From: Hyperoplus lanceolatus
Lineage: Eukaryota > Chordata > Actinopteri > Uranoscopiformes > Ammodytidae
Assembly (NCBI GenBank): GCA_026929865.2
Contig: CM049400.1
Location: 21,470,501 to 21,534,500 of the forward strand
Reading direction: 5' to 3'
Length of the DNA stretch: 64,000 nt
A model generated the notes under the pieces. It was not told the DNA's origin. It ran no database searches and saw nothing but the letters and a program-made list of their open reading frames with translations. The position numbers were made by a program, and so were the translations under genes. The stretch's first letter is position 1; every line of letters begins with the position of its first letter. Shown here piece after piece: positions 23,256-36,507 of this stretch.

Positions 23256-26200
23256 ATGACTTCCAGAAGGCCAATGGCTCGCTCTTTTTCTGCGAATGGA
23301 AGGACAAGCTCTTTTTCTAGCAATGGGAGGACAAGTAGCTTCAATGAAGAGGAGAGCAGCTCTTCCAATGGCCGTAATACCTACCTATCCAATGTTAGGC
23401 CTGAAACCAGGTAGACAACCTCTTCTATAATTCATGTTTAAGCAAAGCATGCAAATATTTATTTCTTGTAAAGCAGATTTATATTTTAAAACAGATTTAT
23501 TTTGCACCATGCAAGAAAAATCATTTGGGTCAACCAGATAAAGTTAATAGAAATACAACACATAACTGAAATTTTCTCTGTATATTTTCATGAATTTTAG
23601 CTGGAAAAAGTAAATGATGTGGATCACATTGTGTGGTCTAAAATCACATATATCACCTCATTAATTTCTTTTTTCTGTTATAATCGGCAAACAGTAAGTA
23701 TTTTACAATTTTCCCTTTATCAAATAAGAGAGCTGTCCTTCAGCTATATTATGTAGGTTCCATATTCGCATATTTTAATGAATCATTGACGTCCCTCCAT
23801 TTGCCTTCTCTCTGAATAGCTATTCAAGGTATTCTCACCACAGGCCAACGAGGTAATCCATACTTTTGAAACATTCCTCCCAACTAACATCTTAACCACA
23901 AATTCTGGTTTACGCCAAGAATGAAACCTACACACGTTTTAACTGCAGTATAAGTGTCCGGTTTGTCCATCGGTTCTAGTGTTGGATTGAGTGAACTTTG
24001 TTTTGCTTGACAGCTCACATGTCTCCGTGTCACACTCTCGTCACTACCAGCAATTTATCCATTAACATCCTTTCCTCTTAATTTAGCAAGTCGTTGAAAT
24101 GTACTTCACAGAAAGGAAGAGCTCACTGAAATCCTGTGTGAAACTGTCTAAAAATGGATACTCTAATGCTTTTTTTGTTTCCTACCAGGAGCACTTTGTG
24201 CAGCGTCATGGCTCAGCTGACCGAGGACATACAGCCTACCTTTGAGACCACTTTGAAATCAAAGGCAGTGTCAGAAAACTGTAATGTGAAGTTCACCTGT
24301 GTGGTATCGGGTAGGTCTGCTCTTAACAGCCTTGTCCATTTGCATGCCTCTGCTTGTTGTTTGTTTGAGTAACTACAACTTTTCAGGCTGTTGGTAATGT
24401 GAAGAGAAAGGATGTGACTAATCTGGAAGAAAAAAAAGGATTTCACTTTCATGGATCTAAATGAACCGCTTTATTCTTCTTAAACTGCTCCTTAAATACA
24501 CTATCAGATCATGTATTATACCAGCTGGTTTTTCTGGGTGGTGATTTTTTAACTGCAGGCAGATTGGATGGGTGGGCCCATCCAACAGCAGCAGCTGTTC
24601 CTCGACACGTCACAAACATGATGCAACAGCACACAACACACTCACGTTATCACTATTCTGTTTTATTGTATGATTTTCCAAATTAACTATTAATTCAAAA
24701 TGATAATTAACTGCACACTGCCTCTTTAGACTTGTTCCGCATGTTTAACACATTTTCATAAATAATACTTTGTGAAAGGTGAAATCTAATATTATATGTA
24801 AAACAGATGAACTAATTTCATTAAAGTCTACCAATGTATTTAGGTTACCCAGCTCCAGAAATGAAATGGTATAAAGATGATATGCAAATGGACCGATTTT
24901 GTGGACTACCAAAGTATGAAATTCGCTGTAATGGAAAAACCCACACCCTCCATATTTACAAGTATGTAACACACCTTGCAAGAATATAATTGCATCTCTT
25001 GAAATGATCAGAAATGCAGCGCAGCACCAATATGTGAATAATAAATGTTTCTCTTTTCAGTTGCACAATGGATGACGCAGCCATCTATCAGGTGTCAGCA
25101 AGCAATAGCAAAGGTATTGTGTCCTGCTCTGGAGTTCTGGAGGTTGGCGACATGAACGAGTACAAGATCCACCAGAGGTTCTTTTCAAAGCTGAAGCAGA
25201 AAGCAGAGAAGAAAAAGACCGATTTGTTGGAGTCGCAGACCAAGAAGGAAGTTAAAGAAAGCACTCAGAAAGAGAAACCGCGGGTTAGCCCAGAACGTCC
25301 TCCGAGGAAGAGGCACGTTCCACTACCAGAAGAGAGGCCAGTGGTTAAAGACCCAGAGTCCGTGGAACAACTTGGAGCTGCTGCAGAACCTAACAATGTT
25401 AGCTCTGCGGTTAAGGAAACAGCTCCCATGACATCCAAAGACAGTGGTCTGGAGACCGAGATATCTCCAGATGAGAAAAACTTGGCCGCAAAGAAAATAA
25501 AGATTTCGAATGATGTAGACAGTAGTAGCAGAAGCCATGTGATGGGGAATGGAGGTGAAAACTGTTATGATGGAGGATTCAGTTTGGCACAATTTCTGTC
25601 AGAGACTCTACAGTCCCAGGCAGCTGATGATAAGCAGAACTCACCTCAAGGGGAGAAACCCAAAGAGATGGATGTACATATAGCAGATTTTAGTATAGAG
25701 CAAGAGAGAGAGCAAGAGAGGATACAGAAAGAGAAGGAAAAACAGGTAAAAGCACTAGAGGAAGAGTATAAGAGAGAAAAAAAGAGAGAAGAAGAATTGG
25801 CGATTGAGAGGGAGCAAGAAAGGCAGTTGGAGATATCGCATAAAGTGCCTGCCATGAAACATGGTTCAGGGGCCAAACAACACAGCAAGGCTCATAAGGA
25901 TCACGACCACCACGTCATCCAGGCTTCCATCTCCACTATGCTCCACACAGTCAAAGACTTCCTTTTTGGTAAGAGTAAGAAGGACTCTCATGATCACAAT
26001 GAAAAGAAGGAGAGAGAGTCTGATCACTCACCATCCTCAACACAGCCACCTAAACCTGAAACGCCACCATCGTTTCGGCTGCAACAGGATCACAATAAAT
26101 CGCGCAAGTCTCTCACAGAAGACGTTGTCCCTATGCAAGTGGATAAACGAAAGGAGCTTTCAGAAACTGTGGATATTAAACAGCAGTCAGTGTCATTGCA

Positions 26201-29200
26201 GCCACATGAACATAAGTGTGAAGACAGCATTCTTCACAAAGACTTGTCATCAGCTCCTAAATTGCCACCCGAAAGCATAGAGGAGTCCACAGGACAGTGC
26301 AAGGAGGCCGATAAGGCTGTGGAGGCCATGGAGGGATCTGTGGGGCCAAAGGGCAGCGGTCCAGAAGAAGAAATGTCATTGCCTGGGCTTCAAGGTCTCA
26401 ATGAGGTACGTACATTGGTCTTACAGGGCAGCTGACTGCCACTTGAGAGGTATATATAGACTGCATTTGTGTGACAAGATAGTACAAGATGAGCTACTTA
26501 AGGCCTCAAGCCTGAATATGTCAACCATGACATAGTCCAGACTTTAAACTGCTGCTGGTTGCAAATGTGGTTGATAAGACACTTATGACAACTCAGATAG
26601 ACGCTATAACCATGGTAGAGTGTGGGATCGTCAACACATCCGCTTTAAGACATACAGTTGTATATCAGCGACCGGTGGAGTGAGTCAGCATAGCCACGTG
26701 AGACTGTGGTTTTACTGCATCAATATCACCAAAGAGAAACAAACCAATCAAGATAGTGTGGAGAAACAGTGGAACCATGAGCACAGGCCTAATTGTATTT
26801 GATATATTTGGAAGTGGGGGATGTTGTGCATCTACAGTGTACACTGTAAGATAGGATGGGGAATATCTCAGACGTTGGCTCCAATGAGTGGGGCACCAGT
26901 GCGTCAGAGATCATGATGAAACCTGAATGTCAGAAGTGGCTCTCGTGTTACAAGCAGGGCTTTGCATGACAGAGGGCTGTGTGCTCTGGATAAACGGTAG
27001 TAGAGTGAATTCTGCGGCAAGTCTCAGCATGAAAGGAGGGCCTCGACACATTGGACACATTCCTCCTCTCTCCATCCCCTACCCCCACCGACCCCTATAT
27101 CTTAAAATAAACCTCTTCATCTTCTAGATCTTGAGAAGAGCGAGATGATAAAGAGTTGTTTTGTGTGTGGGGAATTAGGACTATCATGCTATGCGCAGTA
27201 CAGTATATATTCAAACACATTAAAACAGCGGACACTTCCACAATTTGGGGTTGTTCTGATTAAGTTGAGACTGTGAGTCTCTTGATCTTTTTTAAAAATG
27301 TTTTTTTTTGTTATTGCAAATACTTGACTGTGAATCTTCCTCTTAAGCCATGTCTAGGGCCAAAACATTTTTTTTTCAACATTTAGAATGAAACCCACAA
27401 AATGATCAGATCTCGTCTGAAACTCTCCAGTTTGTAACACTCATGAAAGGGTTCATGAAAAGCAGTTAAATATATGGGCACATAAACTGAAATCCACATT
27501 TGTACCGCTCAAACTTCATAATGCACTTATTTTCATACGTTTTGTCAATCCTCAGGTGGTAGACAGATATTTTTAGTTGCACCTATCAAATATCAGTCAA
27601 ATAGTGTTGTTATTACAATTTTACTTCTGTTTCTGCATTTTCTATACAATTTGCCTAAATAATTTTACGATATTATACGATCATTTCTAACGGTATGTTT
27701 ATTTAAACCCCATAAGAATTTAAATTAAACTGAAAGTTAGATAATTGTTTTGCTGATTAACAAGATCTCTAAAATGTATCAATAAGTCGATGAATCAGTC
27801 GCTGGTTCCCTGTATTTTGTATAAATGCACTATTGAGATGATGCATGAAATCGACATTGTGCATTTTCATCCAGTTATGTGGTGCACAATGACATGCGGA
27901 AAAGGGAACTGAAGCAATCTCTGCTTATACATTATCCACCTGCAGAGTGATATTCATTATTTACACTGTACCTTTGCTGTAATGCTGGAACACTGTGTGT
28001 AGTAAGTCAAACCTGAACAATGTTTTTTCACAAGCGTGACACTTATGAAGGTGTAATGATGACCACTGTTTCATTTTTAGACTGAATGTGACACCACTTC
28101 CCCTACATCGAAAGCAGCAACTTCTTTTTTTCTTAGCAGTCACTGCCGTACAAACATGTTGTCACGAGGCAGCATGTGCCTTTGTTACTCCTCCCCCTCA
28201 TTGATTTTAATGGTGTGAACTGCATCAACAGGGGCAGCAAGGGGGAAAACCCAACAACACTTCAACGTGTAGCTTGAAGCTCTCATGTATACTCAAATTT
28301 AACAGATTTTTCTGTTTTTGTTGTGCCTCAGTCATAGTTTAGTTTCCTCAACAGTTTGATGATTGATACAAATATGCTACATTATGTGGATAACGGGTTC
28401 TATGGTCCCTTGTCGAGAGAGGTGCTGTGATTCACTCACTGCCCAGCATGTCCTTTGTGTAAACTGCTCACCCATTTCAAACATGGGAAAATTCCCCTGC
28501 ACGAGTGCCAACAATGGAGGCAGCTTATACAAGCGCTGTCAAACTCAGTTTAATTTTTTTAATTCAGAAAATATTTTACTAATGGTTTCGTAATGGTTAG
28601 CGTAAGGGGCGTTGACAAATTTCATAGGGCACATGCATGTGGTAACACTTGGTTTCAGCTACCTTGCACGTGACATGAAGTAAAGAAGTTCCTGAAATTA
28701 GCTGACAGGTCATAAAATGCATCCCCCAAATATTGACTCACTGTTTTCTGTACTCTTTCATGTCTCCTTATCATTACTATTCATATACTATTGATCAAGT
28801 TTGTTTTGACTCTCTACAGTGCTCTTCCTCTCTGTCAGGATATAATACTGCATTGCAATATCAAGTTAGTCGGAATCTGACACCATTTATGTTTCTGTTG
28901 ATTTATGATAGGAAAACATTTCTCAGTTCGCTGTGACATGCGTCTTAGAAATATTTTGAACTTGTCAACTTGACACCAGTAGGCTGTGGGGTCCTTTTTC
29001 CATAAACAAATCAGGCTGTTTTATTTTCAATCAAAAAGTATTTATTTTGCATTCATAATAATCAAGACTTGCAGTGTAAGGCATAGATGTTTATGGGTTC
29101 ATTGTAAAAGGCAAACAATGCCATAGCTGCAAATGGAATGGGGTACTTATATATTGTATTTGTTTTCTTTCCATCAGGCTGAACAGAAGTATTCACAGAA

Positions 29201-32200
29201 AGACTCATTTATCAAAGAGAATCCCGTACACCAGCAAGAGCCAAATCATCTTGTGGTTTCACCAGAACGTAGTCACCTCGCTGCAAAAGAGGAGTGTTCA
29301 CCCACCCATATATCTGTCTTGCCACAGACCGAAGCCCCTAAAGAAGAAGAATACTCCTCCACCCTCACTAGATGGAATGAAAGCTGGACTCCCACCCACA
29401 GTTCTATCTCAGCATCAGACAGCCACAGGCTTGGAGAAGCGCCCACTGAAACTTTGCAAGAAGAGGGGATAAGTGTTGATAAAATGGGCAAAGTAGGTGA
29501 ACCTCACACAGATGAGGGCCTTCCCTCCACTAATTTATGCGAAGAAGAGAAAACTGAAGTGAAATCAAACCAACAGCCACTCTCAGATATAAACAGGTCT
29601 GAGATGGCTAAACTAACTGCATCTTCAGTGGAAGAGATAATAGAGACGTGCAAATCTAAAACACCTGATCAGGTGGTTGCACCTCCGTCTGCTATGGCAG
29701 CGTGTAGTGTAGAGGGAGAGAAGGTAGAAGAAAAGATCGAAAGAGCTTCACTGATTCAGGAAATGAAAGTAGGATTTCCGCCGACCGTGGCCCCAGGGAG
29801 TTTAGACAAGGGTGACCTAGAAATACAGCAAGAATGCACATCTTCTATAGCAGTGGAAAGAACAGAGGTCAAATACCTCAGTGAAGGTCGGAGTTCAAAC
29901 TCAGGTTCTCGAAGCGGCGAAGAGAAGAGTGAATTGAAAGAGGTATTGATATATTCTTTAGAAAAGGATTTAGGTGTTAACTCAAACAGCAACCTACAAA
30001 CAAAAGAACAGGTAATTTCAGAAAGTGAGCACAGTGAACCAAGGAATGACTGTTTACCGTTTAAAGTTGAGACAGAAAAGAAAGATACAATGAATTTAGA
30101 TGAGTTGGACAAATCAAAGAGCCTTTCAGTTACCCAAAACAATGAATGTAATGCTAACGTTAAGGAGCAGAATACTTTTGCAGATAAAAACAACAGAGAG
30201 AGACAGCAGGGTTGGCCCTCAGAAAATACCCCGCAAATCCAAGTATCAACTTTTGTTGACACCCCAGATATTAAACCAACAACACCGGATGTAAACCCTA
30301 ATGAACATTTTATAATCCCAAAAATTGAAATAATGGAGCCTGAGCTTCAGCAGTGTATTCTGCCACCAAAAAGTTTGCCTCTCAACAAGCAAGAATCAGA
30401 GCTTGCGATTTTGCAAAACCACGATTCAAATCGTGTGTCAGAGGTAATTAACAAAAACCAGAGTGTGGTTGATTCTCCTAGCTTGTTACCGAAGCAGACA
30501 GATATGAAGAAGGATTATCACCCCTCACCTACACAAAGAGTCCAGGATGTTGCGCAATTGAATGACGAGCCAGAAGTTTTTGAGCGAGAGCAGACAAGCG
30601 TGAAAAGCAGCAGTGAACAGCTCCCTCAGATGGACTTTGCATCAATTCCTGTCATAAATGTTTCATTTACTGATGCCAAGGAGGGTGATGTATGTGCAAA
30701 CAACCATTTTTCAGATACACAGCAGCCTTTTGAAACTCCAGGAGTGCCTTTGTTTGTGGTGCCACCAATCTCTGTTACTTGTCATGAAAGTGATACTGCA
30801 CTTCCACTTTCCTCTCAAAGTGAGTTGACTGAAACAGTAACTTCCGCTGCCACTCAAAGGGAAACGAAGCATGATGTTGACACTAATATGACTCCTAAGC
30901 CAGAAAAAGCACCAAGAAAGAAACACAACCCAGACAAAATGGCAGATAAGAGTATACAAGAGGCTCTTATACCCAAAGTCGGTGACAATGTGCCATCACT
31001 TAATATAACTTCAGAAGTAAACATTTCCCCTGAAATCTTGAAGACAAAACCCTTGACAGAGGCCAAGGTAGAGGATTATGTGTCTGTTGTGGAGGACATC
31101 CAAAGAAACAAATCATCCCCTGAGAGACTCTGCTGTAAACCCCCGACACATCCGTCACTGAGTCCAGCCAGTCTCCGCCGATTCATGGCTAAAGCTGCTG
31201 CGGACTCGGACAGCACTGACAAGGCAGATGACGATCTAAGTGGAGGCTCAACACCGACATCCTCCCTGTCCCGTGAAAGCAGTCCCCGGCTCAAGCGCAG
31301 AGATAGTCTGACGCTCATACGCTCTGCCACGCCTGAGGAGTTGGCCTCCGGAGCTCGCCGCAAGATCTTCATGCTGAAACCCAAAGAGGATGTAGACGCA
31401 GCAGTGGTTGGTGCGCCGGATACCCAAGTCAAGAAGGAGAGCCCCTACATGTCGCCCAGCCAGGCCCGCAGAGCAGCATTACTACAAACTCCAACGGGAC
31501 AAAACACCCCACCACTGGAGAGGCGCTCTCCACTGCTGGGCCGCAGGAAGAACACCTTAGAGGTGCCAAAGGTTGCAGAGGTGGTGCAGCCAGCGGAAGA
31601 GCCAGCCAGCACCAAAAAAGAGGAGAAACCAGAAAAGAAGCTGGACCCTTTGAAAGGTGAAAAATCCATCATTCAAAAATGGATTTGTTTTATCTTGAGA
31701 AGATATAATGCTGCAGGGACAGGTTCTGCATCATGTCCTCAAGTATCAATCTGTTTACAACATTTAATATTTACACAATCACTTACTGATCAGCTTTCAG
31801 TATGGCTAAATACTCAGGTTCTGTAGAATCACAAGTGAGTAGCTGTTAAATGGCGGTCTACAGTGTACAATATTTCACACAGTATCACAATACAAATTCT
31901 TCTGTGGAAAAACGTATGTATAAGTTTGTCAACACATGAGTCTGAGGAAGTGGAAACATTGGAAAGACTCCACTCACTGTCTAGCACAGTTTCATTTACT
32001 CTGAGGGACCCCTTGTCGGGCACCCCCCTCTCTCATGTACCCACAGCTCCACAGGTCATCCGTAAGATCCGCGGAGAGCCGTTCCCAGATGCCTCTGGAC
32101 ATCTGAAGCTATGGTGCCAGTTCTTCAACGTGCTCAGTGACTCCACCATTAAATGGTACAGAGATGAGGAGGAAATACTAGAGGTGAAGAGAAGGTAAAG

Positions 32201-34439
32201 CCCCTTGTTTTACGTCAACCTTGTATTTTAACCACATGTTACACAACACAAATCAACAGCAATATAGCATGGTTTTCAATTGGTTGTAGGTGTTAACATT
32301 ATTACTTGTTGTCATCTTTTTTCACTGCCACTGTTGTGAGGATTTCCAGCCAACATGACAATAAATGGACTGGTTCCAAATACAAGACAATAATGCTACA
32401 AGGATGAACATGATTTATTTGGGCCTCAGAGTGCTTCCCATGGCCTTCTGTCACTCTCATATTCTCACTGCAGAGACGTCCTGCTCATGTGACAGCCAAC
32501 CCTCACAGCTATGACACAGAGAGGTGAATCTCTGGCTAGACACAAACAGTGTAACATGAAGCAATATTTTTCCCCATCTCCAGCACAGTGGGCGTTTAAA
32601 GTCTATATATGGGCTATCATCTGCTGTGTCAGCAGACTGCTTCCTCACAGCAAGGCCATCTGTATTACAGTGACACCTTGTGGGTTGTTGTTGAATCTTG
32701 GATGTTAGGTACAATACAGCTAATGAAACGAATCAACCTGATGTTCTCTCATGTATATGTCTGTTTTCCCTTTTTTTGTCCTGAAGTGGAGGGGATGAAA
32801 GCCAAGTAGCCCTTGCTATTGTTCTCGCATGCAGCCAAGACTGTGGGGTATACGGCTGTACAATCAGTAATGAATATGGGACTGACACAACTGACTTCCT
32901 GCTCAGCGTGGACAGTAAGATAAAGTTTTGCTGCATAAATTAAGTGTCAAATCCAAATCTCATAATATCATACTTGTGCTTTTATGAGACTGTTTTCTGT
33001 TTTACAGTTTTGTCTAACACTCTGCTAAAAGATGATTTGGAAGGTAAACTGTTTTTTCCTATTTATTTTTTTGCATTTTCCTTAAATTATCGCTCAATAT
33101 ATAAACCTGTTTCCGTCTTTTACTGTAGTACAAGAGGAGATCGAGATGACCCCAATGCTGTTCGCCAAAGGCCTGGGCGACTCTGGCAACTGGGGTGAAA
33201 AGTTTTTTGGCCGCATCATGACAGACACAGTGCACCTTGGGGACGGCTGCGCTCACAAAGCCAGCAGAGTGAAGGTCATTTACGGCCTGGATCCCGTCTT
33301 TGATTCCGGAAGCTGCTGCATCATCAAAATTCAAAACCCCATCCCCTACGGGACTAAGCAGGAGAGCAACCTTACAGAGAGAAATCTTGCAGTAACTAAG
33401 CAGGTGAGTAATTGATTTGTTGTCTATCAATTCCTTCTGATTGTAACTATGGTACATTTATCTGCTTTATTGTGTTGCCAGGAATGCAAAGTCCAAAACA
33501 TGATTCGGGAATACTGTAAAATCTTTGCTGCGGAAGCAAGACTTGTTGAGAACTTTGGCTATTCTCTAGAGTAAGTACTGTGCTTATTGTACAGTTGCCC
33601 TGATAACTTATTTGTGTTTAAATGTGCAACACTGCTTGCAATCAACCGATTTTTTTTTTTTTGCCCACAGAGTGATTCCTCAGTATCTGATGTACCGGCC
33701 TGCAAACACTGTGCCATATGGCACAGTGGAGGCTGAGCTCAAGGGTGTCTTCCTCAAGTATTGTATGATGGATCCTAAAGGCAGGTTGATTACAAGAAGC
33801 ACTTCTGAGGTGGAGCAGAAATGCGGCACGTTCCAGCATTGGATCCATCAGTGGACACATGGAAATTTGTTGGTCACTCGGCTGGATGGTAAGACACACA
33901 AGCAAAGTTATGACAAAACAATCATTTATTTAGTTGTTGGAATAATAATATTACTAATCCTCTGTGATTCATCTCTGCAGGTGTTGAAACAAAGATTACC
34001 AATGTTAGAGTTGTGACCAAGTCAAAGGGGTTGGTATCTAAACCAGTACATACATATATTATTTTTGTTTACTGATAGCTGAAATAAAATAATTTCCCTG
34101 TATTTTAGATACCAAGGATTAACAGAGTGTGGCTCTCCTGAAGTATTCGAACAGTTTCTGACACACCATCAGTGCAACTACTACTGTGGACTCCTTGGCT
34201 TACCCCCACTAAAGACTATGGATAGTCAGCCCAGCAAGATAAAGGGCTCCAGGAGCCCCCTGCTCAACCGCAAGTTGGGCTTGAGCCCACAGCTGCAGCG
34301 AAAAGGAACTAGCCCACAGATGACAAGAAAGGCCAGTTCCAGCCCAAAGGTACCAAAGAAAGTTCAGGAGTCAGAGGATAATCAATCAGGCACCCAACTC
34401 AAGCCTGCTGAAACGGTTAATGTTCTTGAAGTGAGGTAG
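23256..34439 (+). CDS. alpk3: Alpha-protein kinase 3 (M-band muscle pseudokinase)
   Basis: Fourteen exons join in phase to 1841 aa: 23256-23410, 23820-23852, 24189-24310, 24844-24961, 25061-26405, 29178-31656, 32047-32194, 32787-32914, 33008-33043, 33129-33403, 33482-33570, 33671-33888, 33981-34029, 34109-34439. Order: Ser/Arg-rich N-terminus ending YLSNVRPET, Ig1 (about 64-165), a charged helix (about 355-402), a long low-complexity region in two giant exons (144-1418), Ig2 from APQVIRKIR (about 1418-1510), alpha-kinase domain (about 1525-1765), basic Ser-Pro tail. The sequence follows human ALPK3 closely at both ends. ALPK3 acts at the sarcomeric M-band and nuclear envelope of muscle, and loss causes cardiomyopathy in humans. 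The zinc residues (H1752, C1754, C1758) are kept, but positions equivalent to the catalytic VxDLxG and TD motifs read TRLDG (R1713) and TN (N1723), so catalysis is unlikely. The exon 13 donor, GTTGGT, is weak. The start was chosen at the Met before TSRRP. Confidence 0.93.
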
Positions 34440-36507
34440 AAAAAGGAGGCTAATATGTATCAAGCGAGATTTTGTTGCTTTGTAATGTTTTAGTATGTCC
34501 TGTTTCTTTCCATTTACCAAAGCCAGTGAGAACTTAAAAAGTGAGATTAAAAGAAAATGTATAGTTCATTGACCTGACTTGTCACAAAGAACAACTGTGA
34601 ATTTTCAAAGTCACCATTATGATAACCGTATTAGACAGCCATTCTCTAGCGACTTTCAGTAGTTATAAGGTTTATAGGAGAGTATGCAGTGATGGTCGCA
34701 GGGTTTTTGACCTTATAGCTCGCCCAACTGCAGAGTCTGTGTATTAACTAACTTACACAGCATGAACAGCAACCCTGCGCCACGTTGGAGTTGACAAAAC
34801 ACTATTAAATGGTTTGGAACACTTCAATTAGAGTCTTATCAGCTCCAAGCAACATTTTTCAACTTAAAATCATAATGATTGAATAACTGAACCTCACTTC
34901 CCACTGTCAAATTTGCAGTGAAGTGTTGTTCTTGCGTTTTAATGAAGAGTTCACATTTTAATGCTTTGATTTATAGAAACATGGATTAAAGACCACAGCC
35001 ACAGAAATGGTTGCGGTCCTGTTTTATCCATAGCAAACACTGCATGCTCATATGTGATGTACAGTATGTGTGAAGGTCATAATGTTTATTTTGTAGAAGT
35101 TATGTATGGTTTGCATTAGAACTGCCTATGCAGCATTTCTTTGCACAGCACAGTTGAGCTAATGCTGTTGTATAACATAACTGTTTTTAGGTCAAACATT
35201 TGTGTGCACTTTTTTTTTGGTATTCATTTTGAGTAGTTTTTGAGTCATCTGTAGTGGTTGTGTATGTGTCTTTAATCAGTCATTTTACAGTATTTCAGAG
35301 TTATGCTGGTGAATGCCAAAGCATTTAGAAGTAATGGGTTTACAAGTAAACTCTTTTAACTATGGCATGCCTTTGCTCATTGACATGCAAACACACAAGC
35401 ACGTCCCCAGTAACAAGGAGACCTACTGAATGAGTCCCATACAGCTATTAAGAACTGACCTATGGACTGGGCTAAAGACACACTGAACATAATAAGCAAC
35501 ATAGCAGACTCACAACTTTCAGAAGCCTACTGATAAGGTTATGCTGAAATATGTGTGTTAAAATATGTTTAATGACAACTGAAAAACAAGTTTCGCTGAA
35601 GAAGAGAGCTCTAAGTTTGATAGTTACAGTTGTTCAGAAGTAACCACACCGATCTTAAGCATTGCATTTTTTTTTCTAAGTTGCAAAGCCAGCATGGACT
35701 TACAACAAGACTATTCTGTTACCTCGTAGGTTTGCACAGGTTTTCACGGTTTAATTTCAACAGAAGTCACTTACCTTTTACAAATAATAAAGAATTGATA
35801 AGAAATCAATTATCAATAAGAGTCTTCAAAAAAATCTAAATAGCCACTGTTGTTTTTGATAGAAAATTCAAATTCAACAATATATTGATTGACCAGCAGA
35901 TTATATGAAAACCCTGTAATGTTAAGGTGTGGTGTTGTGCAAACAAGCTATTGTACTGTATTTATGTGTACATAAAGTCAAACTACGTATGAAGTAGTGG
36001 GAAGAAAATGTGTATACGAGCGTGAGTGTGTGAGAGACTAAATGAACGAGTCCTTATAAAAGAAGAATAAATGTATGTTTACAGTGTGTGCTGTCTGCAT
36101 GTTTCATCGTGTCAGTTTGTTTTTTTAAATAAAAACATAAAGAATTTGTGTCTAGGCATAGTTAACATTACACTTTCACAGGTTCTTTTTGTCTGTAAAA
36201 TGAGTCATAACATCATGAAATGATTGAGTTGCACAATTTTATTTTAAATATTTACATTCATCAGACTGTTGATACCTGAATATTTCCTGAGGTAAAATTC
36301 CTCATATGAGTACTTTTAAGCTTAGGCTGTAAATAAAATCCCATATTTGAATTAATTTACAATATATTACATGAGAGATATATGTTCATCTTTACAAGAT
36401 ATGCATACACACTTTACATTTTTACATTAAGTGTTACACTATGCAAACATGGAGAGACAAATCTACTGCAGTACAAAAACACACAGACTTGTATGTATCT
36501 TTGTCCT
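34440..36507. other. Tail-to-tail 3' UTRs of alpk3 and the SLC28 gene
   Basis: alpk3 ends at 34439 on plus and the SLC28 gene at 36508 on minus. AATAAA for alpk3 is at 36066-36071, and a minus-strand AATAAA for SLC28 is at 36238-36243. If both are used, the transcripts end within about 200 bp of each other. No further gene was seen. Confidence 0.6.
36066..36071 (+). terminator. Candidate alpk3 polyadenylation signal
   Basis: AATAAA followed by T- and TG-rich sequence (36072-36122), the usual layout of a vertebrate poly(A) site. An alternative AATAAA lies shortly after, near 36128. Confidence 0.5.

Noticed and set aside
29756..30262. 168-aa open frame on the minus strand
   Set aside because: It is antisense to the giant alpk3 exon 6, has no family signature, and its composition is explained by codon bias of the sense strand.
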